A stretch of DNA of 35,097 bases from Spirogloea muscicola. Its lineage: Eukaryota; Streptophyta; Zygnematophyceae; Spirogloeales; Spirogloeaceae. Location: positions 539,494 to 574,590 of the forward strand of contig WELB01000013.1 in assembly GCA_009602725.1 (NCBI GenBank), in the 5' to 3' direction. A program made the translations under genes and the position numbers. The notes beneath the pieces were generated by a model. That model had not been told where the DNA came from. It was given only the letters and a program-made list of their open reading frames with translations, and searched no databases. Below, piece after piece: positions 1 to 10,359 of the stretch (position 1 is the stretch's first letter; each line of letters opens with the position of its first letter).

Positions 1-254
1 GGCGGCCGCCGGGCGCATGGGGGCCGGCGGCGGGGGCGGCGGCGACGGCGGCGGCGATGACGGCGGTCGGAGGTGGGCGGCGGCGGGACGCTTGTGGGGA
101 GTGTGAAGCCAGTTGGCGGCGGCGGGGAGACGGCGCCGAGTCGCGGTCTGCCACGATGTTTCCTTGCTCTGCTCACAACCAATGCACTGGCTTGCTCGGG
201 CCTCCCCCTCTCTCCTCGTACGTCATCAGATGCGCTTGCCGTTGTACTTGGCCA
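1..254. other. GC-rich left edge, no supported gene
   Basis: The first 160 bases are very rich in GGC/GCG triplets, like the 5' ends of the other genes in this window. A minus-strand ATG at 18-16 followed by Ala/Pro codons could be the start of a gene leaving the left edge, but only six codons are visible, so no gene is called. Bases 200-254 hold a copy of a dispersed repeat described under 21960-22040. Confidence 0.4.
195..254 (+). repeat. Dispersed repeat family 2, degenerate copy
   Basis: The stretch reads like the copy at 21960-22040: a CGTCATCAGATGCGCTTGCC core followed by TGTACTTGGCCACTTC. In one frame it gives LPLYLAT, the same peptide seen in the other copies. Function unknown. Confidence 0.5.
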
Positions 255-440
255 CTTCGCCATCTAGTCTTTCAGATCTGAGGCTCCTCACTACGTAGCG
301 ACTGAGTGGGGCATCCTCCCCCAGTTCTGAGACAGCCCTTCATGGCCCCTTCGTAGTTTGGCCCCTTTGCCTTGTCAACCCTTTTTTGGGCTGGCTTCTC
401 ACAGCCCTTGCCTCCATTGAGAGAGCCACTTTCTCTTTGG
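255..440 (+). mobile_element. 5'-truncated LINE 3' end with hairpin unit
   Basis: Bases 262-302 encode SLSDLRLLT, the last codons of the LINE ORF seen intact at 22246-22821. The same downstream sequence follows: CTCCCCC, then a TTTGGCCCC / CCTTGTCAA block, then the hairpin unit GGGCTGGC...CAGCCC at 388-407 with CCATTGAGAGAGCC behind it. This order matches 30195-30330 and the reverse strand of 22110-22285. A 5'-truncated copy is what target-primed reverse transcription usually leaves. Confidence 0.65.
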
Positions 441-879
441 CCTTCCAATGTTTCAATACACGCAACTCTATTCTATTCCCCCGAGCAAGCAGCTCTTCCA
501 AGGGGGTGAGGTCTGTGACAAGCAGCTCATCCAAAGAGAGAGACTCTTCCAGCAGATGGGCGAGGGCTGTGATGGATAGCTAGACTTGGGAGCGCTGCAA
601 ACTGAGCGAGAGCCGCAACCTGCAACGCCGACTACCGTCTGTGGAACGCTAGCAAGCCCTGGCCCCCTCACACTGACATGGCGCTCAGCAAACGAGCTGG
701 GCCAGAGGTGGAGGCAAGGCAGCCGTAGACATCCACAGGGCATACCAGTGTACTAGCTTGGCCTGGCCTCCTTTCATTCCATGCGCACCACGCGCACCTT
801 ACCTCCCACAATTGACTCAGAGCTGCTATGTTTGGGATTGTGCACTAAGCGGAGTATCATCCGACAATGTAGGTGTCCA
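441..879. other. Intergenic, one weak inverted hairpin unit
   Basis: No gene is recognisable. Around 540-580 the minus strand carries a weak version of the hairpin unit (CACAGCCCTCGCCC). The rest shows no coding or RNA signal I can support. Confidence 0.4.
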
Positions 880-1130
880 GCATCACGCCAGTCTCCGACA
901 GGCGCGGCAAGCCATACATGCGGCGTTTGGACGTGGTCGCCACCCCCTAGAGGGGTGGGCCTCGGCTGCTCCTGGACGTTGTATTTCTTGACGCATTCAA
1001 AGCTGGAGCACCCACGTCAACTGTGCCTGGCTGGGCAAAGAACAGCGCAGAGCGAAGAAAGAAGATGCAATTCAAGGACCGCCCAGGAGAAGACTACTTC
1101 TCTCCGAGCGCGCTATGAATAATTACGGTG
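880..1130 (+). mobile_element. Degenerate LINE C-terminal domain remnant
   Basis: One plus frame reads RRLDVVATP, then a stop, then GPRLLLDVVFLDAFKAG and a Lys-rich stretch ending FSPSAL. This matches in order the block RR(V/A)DLVA..GPRIVADVVTTD....A..K of the clearer LINE copies at 14115 and 22246. It has at least one internal stop and is plainly dead. The alignment is by eye and short, so a chance match is possible. From 1131 to 1602 I see no gene, RNA or recognisable repeat. Confidence 0.4.
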
Positions 1131-1602
1131 GCTACTTTAAGAAACCGTCATCCCTCATCCAGCATTCTGGGCTTGCTGGTTGACGCGCATCGTCGCAGTT
1201 GAGAGGAGCAGCTTGAGGCACACCAGCATTTCGCAGGCAATAGTTGCAATTCACAGAATGCCATCTCAACTTATCTGCAGCACTCCTAAGCTGGGTATTC
1301 ATCAGCGTGCTGATCGCGCTCTAAGTCAGGCCACTCGCTTCCGCGTCGGTGCTCCAGCTCCCCAAGTTAGCCTGTTGGATCTGCTCATCATCGTTGCTGA
1401 GTCACACTGTTACCTTAGCACCTCTGGCCTCCATATATGTAGAACCACTTCTTGCACTAGCTTTTGCCTGAAAAGTGAATTTGGCTTAAATCGGCCATCC
1501 TTCTGTTTCATGCACAACATCGTTCCTTTATACAAGGCAACTTGATCATGTATTGCAATTGCGGCCATTTTTCCCCGCCAGTAAAATACTGTGCCAGCCT
1601 GG

Positions 1603-1675
1603 GGTCCCATGGTGTAGCGGTTATCACGTTTGCTTTACACGCAAAAGGTCTCGGGTTCGAGACCCGATGGGGCCA
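1603..1675 (+). tRNA. tRNA-Val (anticodon TAC)
   Basis: A complete 73-nt cloverleaf is visible. The acceptor stem GGTCCCA (1603-1609) pairs with TGGGGCC (1668-1674), with one G-U pair. The D arm is GTG/CAC with loop TAGCGGTTAT. The anticodon stem TTTGC/GCAAA holds the loop TTTACAC, giving anticodon TAC (1636-1638), which reads GUA valine codons. The T arm is TCGGG/CCCGA with loop TTCGAGA, and the discriminator base is A. The D and T arms carry the internal A and B box promoter elements. There is no intron, and the 3' CCA is not encoded beyond the discriminator. It lies about 310 bp upstream of the proposed YlmG start, on the same strand. Confidence 0.95.
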
Positions 1676-1988
1676 AGCAGGCCTGCCGCGCCAGGTCGGC
1701 CTGCCAGCTTTTCCCGCACTGCTGGCTGGCCCCGCCCACCGCAGGTGCCATGGCTGCCACCGCCGCCGCCGCCACCGCCGTCGCCGCAGCTGCGCCCAGA
1801 TCTTCTCGGTGACACCGTCAGCTTGCCCATGTTCATCTTGCGTCGGCCTTTTCGACCTGCGCCTCGTAAACGATAAGTTCGAGCTCTTACTCCAATGGGT
1901 TTGTGGGCGCGCCCCCAGCTGCCTCGAGGAGGCTTCTGTGCCTACCGTCGGTGGCCACTGGGGCGCTGAGGCGGCTGCGACGGCGGCC
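1676..1988. other. Spacer between tRNA-Val and YlmG gene
   Basis: GC-rich sequence with a run of GCC/ACC codons at 1750-1800. An ATG at 1750 opens an Ala-rich frame that ends in a possible GTGACA donor near 1809, so this is an alternative first exon for the YlmG gene. Otherwise nothing is recognised. Confidence 0.35.
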
Positions 1989-3281
1989 ATGCCGCTCCTT
2001 GCGGGCCGTGGTGCCGCTGCTCCTGCAGTGGCGGCCCGGTTGCAGCGGAGACGGCGGTCGTTGAGGCGGCCCTCCTCAGCTGCTCTGCTGCTGCCACGCC
2101 GATGGTGAGCGCCGGCGCTAGCTACGGTTACTGCACTCCCTTCTGGCGGCTCAGGACATCCCTCAAGCAGGAAGCACCGAACCCCGGTGGCCCCGGCCTT
2201 GCCTGTAGAAACCCAGCCACTGCAGGCCACTAGCAGTTACTGCAACTGCGCATGATTGATTACTTTCCCCTCGGCTCTGACGCCTTGCCCTCTGGCTGTG
2301 GTGTGCGGCAGCCCTACAGCATTTTTCATGGCTAGCGCCACGAAGCAGCCGGAGGAGGAGGAAACGCGTGCACAGCCAGATCAAGGCGGGAATATTCAGC
2401 TGGCTCGGGTAATTGACTCACAGTGCCTGACGTCCTGGCTGTAGCAGCAGTCCTTGTATGATGCTTGACGAGCTCCTTGCTCATTTCTGAAGTTATTGCC
2501 GCTACCGCCAAGCCCTTGTGCACGCTGAAGTTGGTTCTGTGCTGAGCACTGCAGCTCAGCCAAGGGCTGTTGATAGCCCTGTGCTGGCTTGCGCCCAGCT
2601 CATAGCACAAGACTATTGGATGCTTGACAGCTGGTAGCAGATCCTGTAGAGTGCTCAACGCCTACACCCAAGCCTTGGGCGACCAGCAGCGCAGCGGCAG
2701 TGGCCTTGTCGGCTTTGGCGCTGCTGCCGTCCTCGGCCGCCCTGGCAAGCGAAGCCAGCAGGCCGCTGACAGAGGGCCTGTGGCTGTCCACCGCAGCAGC
2801 TACCGGCTCTCTCTTTCTGCTGGGTGACCTCGACCCAGGTTGGTTGCAGGCTCTTCTTGTTATGAGGTATAAGCTTCAGAGTCTGCACACTTTCTTATTA
2901 TGTAGCTCTGCTACATAATGTAGCTCTGCTACATGGTGCGTTGCATGACCAGCCTGTCTGCTAATTGATCACAACTACTGCCGTGCAGGCAGCGCCAAGG
3001 TGATCTCTTCACTCCTGGGACCCATCATTGCGGGCCTCAACTTCCTCTTCATAGTCCGGATTGTGATGTCGTGGTATCCCAGCTTGCCAGTCAACAAGCT
3101 TCCGTACTCGGTAGCGTACGTCCCTACCGAGCCTGTGCTTGGCCCCACCAGGAGGCTGATACCACCGGTGGGCGGAGTGGATGTGTCGCCAGTCATCTGG
3201 GTTGCGCTCATGAGCTTTGTAAATGAGGTCCTGCTGGGGCCCCAGGGTCTCCTTGTCCTCTTGTCCCAACAGCAACGCTGA
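1989..3281 (+). CDS. YlmG/YGGT-family plastid membrane protein (YLMG1-like)
   Basis: YGGT (YlmG/Ycf19) proteins are small membrane proteins; in plants, YLMG1 members sit in thylakoids and are linked to nucleoid distribution and membrane-complex assembly. The last exon (2993-3281) is diagnostic: NFLFIVRIVMSWYP, then YVPTEPVLGPTRRLIPP, then GVDVSPVIWVAL and GPQGLLVLLSQ, in family order. Exon 2687-2866 encodes an Ala/Leu-rich segment and DLDPGWLQALLV, matching the usual region before the domain. The junction AG|GTATAAG to GGCAG|C keeps the frame. The first exon is tentative: 1989-2104 starts at ATG, is Ala/Arg/Ser-rich like a transit peptide, and ends at a strong GTGAGC donor in a fitting phase. 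The joined model is 194 aa. It converges on the glucosidase II gene, 291 bp away. The last exon is sure; the 5' end is not. Confidence 0.75.
2900..2935. repeat. 18-bp tandem palindromic repeat in YlmG intron
   Basis: The unit ATGTAGCTCTGCTACATA occurs twice in direct succession, the second differing in its last base. Each unit is itself an inverted repeat (ATGTAG...CTACAT), so it could form a small hairpin. It lies in the intron before the conserved exon. Confidence 0.9.
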
Positions 3282-3572
3282 TGGAAGAGATGGCCTCTCT
3301 TAGCTCCCCACAAAAGTCCATCACAGGAAGAGTTGGTGGGAGTCATTGGCTTATCATGCTCGGGGAGATGCAATCAAACCCTGTCCAAGTTCGCCCTGCA
3401 GTCATTCTTTCATTCACATTCATGTTGCGGCTTCCATTAACTTTCAATGGCTCTTCCTTAGCAGGCTTAAGCGGTCTTTACCACACGCTCTGCCGCTTGT
3501 GATGTACCTGTGCAGTAGACCTCTTTTTGACTTTGGTAACATGGTGAGGTAGGGTAGATATCGTGGTATTTG

Positions 3573-6500
3573 TCAGCGTAAGATCTGAATGCTCCAGTCC
3601 CCAGCTATACCAACATTTGGTAATCTAACAACTAGGGAACCCTGAGCTGCTCCAAGCCGGAGGAGCCTCGGCCCTGTCTCCTCATCCAGCTGCTCGTCAC
3701 TGCCCTCGATCAGTGCCCGCTGATGGTGGCTGGTATTCAGGTCCTGCTCCGGGACGCCGCTGAGGATTATCCTCTCGACCTTGCAGGCCGAGCTGTACCC
3801 CTTCCCGCTGCTGCCGCGCGCGATACCGTCCATGTTCCGGAGCCGACCTTGAGAGAAAATGAAGCGGCGGGTGATGAAGGCACCCTTCTCAAAGTCGTAG
3901 GTCTTCCCATCGTCAAGATAAAGCACTCCCTCTGCCTCCAAGGTGGAATTGAGAGCAATAACCTGACAGCCACACAGACAAACAGCATCTCTCAGCATCG
4001 ACTTGAGTTGCCAAACACTGGCTAGTGATAGCAAGGCAAGGGCCCTGTGTATTTACTTCACCTTCAGAATTCATCAACCTTGATGGCACGCCATGTGCAC
4101 AATAGCTGCTCCATCCCAATGTGAATATTAGCAAGAGAGAGCAACATCCCTGGCAAAGCAGCACATGGGTCGCTTGAGGTGAATTACCAGCGTGAATGGG
4201 TCCTTCTCCATCTGAGTTGAGCTTCTCCTTGGACGATCCTTCCTTGGAATGATAGTGCCCGCCCGCTGAAAGGCGGGGATGGTCTGAAGATTCGCCTCGA
4301 GAGACTCGTAATATCTGTGGCGGTACCTAGCGCCAGTCCAGTAGTCAAACCAGTCCTCTGGTCCAGGAAGATAGACAGAGTATGACTTGGCTTCCTGGAA
4401 AAGTAGAACAGCCATTGCACGCATGTCAGCTCGGGGCCTGTTGCCCCAGGTGACTGAAAGAAATGGCTGTTGAGCATGACACTGGGGTACTTCATCCATC
4501 TCCAGCAGCATACATGCTGCTGGAGATTGTACATTGACCAACCAGAATGGTCCAGGCCACGTACATGCTCCACGATGGGCTTCATCAACAGAGCTCTCCC
4601 GACCATCATGTCCACGTCTCTTTCAAATGTATGCTCGTTCTGGGGAAACTCCATCCAGAGGGGTCTCAAGATGGGTACTCCTGTCAGGCTTGCTTCCTTA
4701 AATAATGTGTAAAAATATGGCAGGAGACTATAACGTAGACGCACGGCTTCACGAATGGCGCTTGTGTAAGGCTCCCTGGCAAATGCAATCAATCAATAGG
4801 CCACATGAAACGGGGGAGCAGATTGTGCAGAGAATTGAGCTTTGTTGCGATCTGAAAGTGTGGCCATGCTTGAAGCTGCTCCAATGACAGCATTACACAT
4901 TGCTCAAATGCTCCCTTGACTAAGCTGCAATGATGTACCAAATCATGGCCATTGGCAACACTGACATATGCTGCTACAGGTCATACCCAAAGAGCCACGG
5001 CTCGCGCCGCTTGGTGTCCAGGTGTGCATGGGCCCGGAAAAAAGGATAGAAAGCGCCAAGCTGGTACCATCTAGTTAGCAGCTCTGGGTCAGGATTGCCA
5101 AAAAAGCCACCAACATCTGCACCTGCACAGGGCAGCAACCAAAGTGGCTGTTGATATAGATTGTGACTCGACAAGGCAACAGCCTGGAAGAGGCGGCTCA
5201 GACTGGCTGCATGAAGAATGGACGTGACTGAACGTACCAGAGTTGGCCATGCCAGCGAGCCCAAGCGTCAGGACCATCGGCACTGACCCCTTCAGGTGAC
5301 TCCAGTCAGCCGAATTGTCGCCCGTCCAGATGGGTCCCACTTTCTGGGAGCCTGCAAATACAGCCCGGGACAGCACAAACGGGCGGTCGTTGTTGCCGCC
5401 TCTCCTCTTGAGGCCCTCCGCAGTAGCAAGATGGAAGTAGTATCCATTGGCGTTGTGTACATCCCTGTGCTCCACCTTCTCAAAGTGGAGGTTGTCCCGT
5501 GGCATCGTGACCTGCAAGGACAAGCCTCAATGTTGTTGCCTAAGTCTAAGTCCAGGGTCACTACGGAGTTTTGCAAACGGGTGCTACCTTGCCAGATTTT
5601 CAAGTACCACCCATCACGTAGGTTCGCTATTTCAGACAGAAGGTCCCAAGTGATGTGCTTGTCCTACTTAACCAAAAGCCCGTAAGATTGACAACCCACA
5701 GATGGTTGACTTGAGCCACTCACTTCAGGCCCGTTGAACACTGAGGGCTCATTCATATCGTTCCAGGTGTAAAGAATTGGGGTTGATCCAGGGTAATTTG
5801 CAAGAGAAAATTTGTCAGCCCACCATGACCGGATGGCGGGGTCAAGCATGTCCAAGTAGGATGATGAGCCCGGCCAACACCAACCATCATAGTCCTTGCC
5901 GGATGCGTCCTTGACATAGTAACCCTTGGAAGTTGCCTCCTCGTGGAGATTATATCCAGTCTCTCTTTTCACATGAGGATCCACAATTGTTACCATATGC
6001 CTCCCTTTTGCAGCGATCTTATTCTGCACTAATTCAGACATAGACATATATAAATCCATATCCAAAGATTCAAAAAAGCATGAAGTACAAGATACTGTAG
6101 AGACGCTTACCTGGTCAACTAAATTGACGCCGAGAAGCTCTTCACACGATTGACTAGCATCATGGTAGAAGTGGAACAAGGCTGTCACTAATTACACAGT
6201 ACATCTGATCCAAATCTACTAAGTCACACATAGGTGAAATGGTTGGTCATAGATCGCACTATACCTGCATCTCCACAGGGTTAGGAAAGTTGGTCTTGTC
6301 CCAGGTCATGTACTTCTTGCCCTCTGTGTGCTCAATATCAAGCCAGATCGTATCATATGGTATATCGTAGTGGTCAAAATTCTCATCCACTGCAGCCACA
6401 TCCGCCTCGTCCTTATAGTTCCACCGGCACTGCAACCAGGGCACATCGGGCATCACTGAGATTAAGCATCAGCCAAGAGCGACATTTGACCTCAAACACA

Positions 6501-8530
6501 GCCCTGCAGTACCTCTTTGGCCCCAGGCCCCAGGCCCCCGGAACGGTTTCTGCCAAGAATCAAGGGACTGCCAAAGAGCAACTTCGACCTTCCGTTAAGA
6601 GGTAGCGGAGCCCAAGATGTGGACCTGATGGTAGCCCACAGAGAACAGCTGAGGCAAGGCTGTGGGGCCCGTCACCAAGGAATATTGCCGCATCACGTCC
6701 TGGGGGCTTGGCCCCAAAAAGAAGAAGGTATCCAGTATGCCACTCTCGCTGATCCAGTGTGACTCAATCTATAAACAGCAGCAGGTTCACTTGATGGTGT
6801 CAGGAGGTATTTGACATGCACTCATCCATTGCGTAACATTCATGTGCTTCAGGCTGAGGGTCTACCGGGCCCCCCTCCTGTGGAGATTGGTCGTCCCACC
6901 CGGGCTTGAGGACATCAATAAGCATCTCCGCAGCATTGAGCCAGAAAAAGCCAGAAGTACGCTCTGCATTGTGGCTCAGCATGTAGGGAATAGACCCGTA
7001 CAGCCCAAATGGAGATTCGCTTGTGTATTCAAAGACGTCCAGGTTGAACAATCTATAAGGTTCCGAGTCTAAGCCTGGGCCCTTGGTCGGCTGCAGCAGA
7101 CAGACTACTCAATGTATAAGAGAACCTCAAGCATGCAGCAGAGAGTGCTCATATGCAGTCCTCTTCGACAACGTACTAGCTGCAAGCTCAGCGGCTTATA
7201 ACAGGAGTGGATGAAGCCAACTTGGGGGCCAAATTCGGATAACAAGGAAATCTGCACCTTAAGGGCCAAGCTTGTTGCTCGCTCGGGGATGCCGTATACA
7301 TGCTCGACATCATAAAATGAAAGGTCGAAGGAGATAGAAGCAGGTCCTCTTGGTTTTGAATCTGAGTAGATTTGTCCACAACATCAGCAATCTAGTAGCT
7401 CACTGGGCTGAGGAATGCCTATACACAACCACAAGAGAAGCGCTTCGTCTCGGAAGTTGCAGTTCTGCAGGTGGCCACGTCAGCTTACTGACCAGACACA
7501 AAATGCTCCAACGTAGCTCGTGTCGGTCCCATGACTCTTTGCAGAACTATACATCCTGATCAAGGCCATCGCCAAGTGCACACAGTGGTTGGGAAGGGCA
7601 GATTGGTCACCTGTATGAGAACGGAAGGTCTCTTCCCACATGTCGGCTGGATCTCCTTCCTGCTTACTGCCCCTCAACTGCTCAAAGTTGAAGAGGCCCC
7701 GCTTATTGAAGCCCATGATGGGCTGGCCATTTCTTGAGATTGTGAGAGAGAAGGGCTGCAGACGAGGTGCCAGAGGGCTTCAATCGGCGTACATAACGTC
7801 TAATACATCATGCAGGTATTTGAACATTCAGCTACTACACTATTTACGCAGGACAAGCTCAGCTGCAACGCCTGTCACGTAGCATAATGCAGAAACATAC
7901 AGATGTCGGTGCAATCTGCTGGTTGCTTTGAAGAAGCACAGCGAAGGCAGCTCAAGAAAACAGTGCGAAATGTTCAAGAGATATGAGATGAGACAGAACA
8001 TCAACGACTTATTGACCGCTTTTCAGATACATTTGACGGCTTGAGGAGCAGTAGATGCGGCAGCACTGTCACACCTTGTGGAAGACGTCAATGGTGTATG
8101 CGCCAGAAATGAGGGGCGTGGGGTCGACTACCACCGAGAACTTCCTGGCGCCCGGCGCTAAGGGCACCCGCCGGGTGTCCAGGTCCAGCTCGAGCACGTC
8201 GGGCACCTGGAAGCGGTTCTTGGAGGGCGCCTCGTCGACCTTGACGCGCAGGATGCCGTCGGCGTACGCGCTGAGCTCGAGGTCGAGCTCCGCACCGTCG
8301 GTGGCGGCGGCGTCGGCGAGCTTGCCGAAGAAGCGGCCGTCGGCGGCGAGCGTGCCCGAGACGAGCGCGAGCGTGCAGTTGCCGGGAGCGCGGTCGCGGT
8401 TGGTGCGGCAGAAGTAGGCCTGCTCGCACTTGCGGAACTCCTGCTCCTTGAAGGCCAGCGCGCCTCGAGGCAGGCCCGCGAGGACGAGCGCCGCGGCCAG
8501 CGCCGCGAGCGCCGCCGCCGCCGGCGCCAT
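3573..8530 (-). CDS. Glucosidase II alpha subunit (GH31), ER N-glycan processing
   Basis: Glucosidase II removes the two inner alpha-1,3-glucoses from N-glycans in the ER lumen, working with a beta subunit that supplies retention. Twelve exons were placed: 8075-8530, 7611-7755, 7258-7361, 6866-7090, 6625-6768, 6265-6429, 5724-6023, 5238-5511, 4987-5122, 4565-4775, 4188-4394, 3573-3962. All phases agree and give 918 aa, near the plant family length of about 920. The N-terminus is an Ala/Leu signal peptide followed by [15 protein letters not shown], typical of the alpha subunit. The GH31 signatures are present: [23 protein letters not shown], the nucleophile Asp502 in WNDMNEPS, the acid/base Asp578 in [26 protein letters not shown], and a C-terminal DWSIQILR. 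The start is ATG 8530 rather than the in-frame ATG 8587, because the signal peptide begins there. The weakest junction is exon 4/5 (CCG|GTAGAC). Confidence 0.96.
4498..4527. repeat. 30-bp near-perfect palindrome in intron
   Basis: Two 14-bp arms (ATCTCCAGCAGCAT and its exact complement) are separated by two bases. It lies in the intron between exons 10 and 11 of the glucosidase II gene, where it could form a hairpin in DNA or pre-mRNA. Confidence 0.9.
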
Positions 8531-8859
8531 GGCCCGGCGGCGAGCGGCGGCGCGGCTGATCAGAGTAGGCGCGGCGCGGTTGCGCATGGAATGGAAGGGT
8601 GGCTATTTCCAGCCAGGATAGGAAACGAAACAGCATTTCCAATTCATGGCAATGGCTGGGAGAGGCCATCCCAAAGAAATGTAAGGAAAGAAAGGGCTGG
8701 GAATACAGAATGCGGCTGCTGGTATTAGAAGAGCGGCTGTAAAAGCCAGCCATCTGAAGGCGGGCACGAGGGTGGGAGGCCGACGGCCGGTTGGGGGATG
8801 ATCGTCAGGCAGCCAGGGGGGGCCCGGGCGCCCGACGACGGGGCGTCGGGCAGCCGTAG
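8531..8859. promoter_or_regulatory. Divergent intergenic region, glucosidase II / gamma-CA-like
   Basis: This 0.33-kb stretch separates two genes transcribed away from each other, so it should hold both promoters. No TATA box is evident. It carries two minus-strand copies of the dispersed hairpin unit: GGCTGGGAGAGGCC near 8657 and GGCTGTAAAAGCCAGCC at 8737-8753. The sequence around the first resembles 14860-14920, so repeat DNA has landed in or near the shared promoter. Confidence 0.55.
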
Positions 8860-9570
8860 CCGGCACCCGTCACGCTCGCTCTTCACGGCGCCGTCANCTG
8901 CGGCGGCGCGGGCCTGCACGGCCTGGCGCCGGAGCCGTGGGCGGGCCACCGGCAGGTGGTGGTGCTGAAGCATGTCGTGCCAGACGTAGCGGTGGACGCC
9001 TGGGTGGCGCCGTCCGCCACGCTCGTGGGCGCCGTGGAGGTCCAGGACCGCGCCTCCGTCTGGCACGGCGCCGTCCTGCGCGGTGACCTCAACGCCGTCG
9101 TCCTCGGCGCCTACTCCTCGCTGGGCGACCGCTGCGTGGTGCACGCTGCCGCTGGCACCGCGCCATCCACGGGCCTCTCGGCGGAGGCCGTCGTCGGCAA
9201 GTACGTGACGGTGGCGCCGGCCTGCACGCTGCGCTCCTGCACCATCGACGACGAGGTGGTGGTCGGCGAGCGCTGCGTCCTCATGGAGGGCTCCCTGGTC
9301 GAGCGCCACGCCGTCCTGCGGGCCGGCACCGTCGTCCCGCCCGGCCGCCGCATCCCCGGCGGCCAGCTCTGGGCCGGCTGCCCCGCGCGCTACGTCCGTG
9401 ACCTCACGCCCGACGACGTGGCCGAGATCGGGCGGCTGGCGGAGGCCGTCCACAAGTGCGCCGACCAGTACGCCGCCGAGTTCCTGCCCTACGGCACCGC
9501 CTACCTCGAGGTCGAGAAGCTCCGCAAGGCGCTCAACATGCCCGTGCCATCGCTCGCGGCCGCCCAGTGA
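8860..9570 (+). CDS. Gamma-carbonic-anhydrase-like protein (gamma-CAL), 5' partial
   Basis: Gamma-CA and gamma-CAL proteins form trimers on the matrix arm side of mitochondrial complex I in plants and algae. The frame shows the left-handed beta-helix (hexapeptide) pattern: VAVDAWVAP, SVWHGAVLRGDLN, DRCVVHAA, YVTVAPACTLRSCTIDDE, LMEGSLVE, TVVPPGRRIPGGQLWAGCPARYVR, then EFLPYGTAYLEVEKLRKAL. One of three zinc-ligand histidines remains (VVHAA); the two in the canonical VGHxAxLHGC are replaced (VAPACTLRSC), which marks the CAL type and predicts no normal CA activity. No in-frame ATG precedes the domain after the TAG at 8857, so the start and mitochondrial presequence must lie in an undetected upstream exon; 8859 is one possible acceptor. 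The whole domain is in one very GC-rich exon. Base 8897 is N. Confidence 0.88.
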   Translation, partial: PAPVTLALHGAVXCGGAGLHGLAPEPWAGHRQVVVLKHVVPDVAVDAWVAPSATLVGAVEVQDRASVWHGAVLRGDLNAVVLGAYSSLGDRCVVHAAAGTAPSTGLSAEAVVGKYVTVAPACTLRSCTIDDEVVVGERCVLMEGSLVERHAVLRAGTVVPPGRRIPGGQLWAGCPARYVRDLTPDDVAEIGRLAEAVHKCADQYAAEFLPYGTAYLEVEKLRKALNMPVPSLAAAQ

Positions 9571-10359
9571 CTCGACGGGCAGGCGGGCGTCGTGCCACAG
9601 CAAGCTCCATTGGCTGGGACAAGCGTGTCAGCCATCCACTGCAGCAGGGTGTCGATAAGATCTCGGCTGCAGTAAGCTGGTCATTGGGCCCATGGGTTGT
9701 GACAACCACCAGCGATCAAGGATGCAGAGGTACGGTGTCAATGCTCTCTGAAAGCAGATGCTGGTGGCAGCCAGCACATTCTTCTCACGCGGACTTTCTC
9801 AAATGCAGACCTAGGTGTTCGACCCCACTGAAACCTACTTGACCTGGCCACAATGGTGCCAGTCAACTCATGTCTTGGTTCTTGTATGTAGTCCAGGATG
9901 TCTGCAAGGTCGGCAGAAAGCGGGTCACCTTGAATTTGCCTGAAGTTGGCAGTACTGCAATCTTGGCAAGCGTTGCCACATTTGATGTGTGCAGCTTGAC
10001 TGGTCAAAGCTTCTCAATGCTGTGTGTGGCACTGGGGTTGAGTCCAGAAGACATTCTGTCCTCGTTAAACCACAATCAAGGAGATGTATTCTGGTCTCTT
10101 TGGTTGAGATATTTCACTCTTAGGAGGACAATTGTTACTTTCATCGTGCATAATAGGACAGTACTCATATCATTCGACCACAGACATGACACATCAAATC
10201 AATGAAATTGTTGCGCAAGTGGAGATTGATATCCATGGTCGATCTATCCTCACAGGAGCGCTATAACAAAACTGATGGCCAAAATTGTAATCTGTACAAG
10301 TTTACATGAGCATATCAATTGAAAGGAAACGCCGACGCCTAGAAGCAGTGTGCGATACT
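9571..10359. other. Shared 3' flank of convergent genes
   Basis: This lies between the stop of the gamma-CA-like gene (+) and the stop of oxidoreductase copy A (-). It probably holds both 3' UTRs. A minus ORF at 9738-10007 (89 codons) matches no family I know and is probably chance. No RNA gene or repeat is recognised. Confidence 0.5.

Noticed and set aside
1508-2230. Minus-strand ORF of 240 codons
   Set aside because: It is antisense to the tRNA-Val and the GC-rich start of the YlmG gene and shows low-complexity Arg/Gly/Ala content.
8584-8683. ATGs at 8584 and 8645 as the first exon of the gamma-CA-like gene
   Set aside because: The first meets a stop after 11 codons. The second lies in a repeat also found near 14880, and its GTAAGG donor phase does not fit the downstream exon.
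8725-9603. Minus-strand ORF of 292 codons
   Set aside because: It is the antisense of the GC-rich gamma-CA-like exon, where high third-position GC removes stop codons on the other strand.
9738-10007. Minus-strand ORF of 89 codons
   Set aside because: It is in the 3' flank between convergent genes, with no recognisable domain and no second copy.
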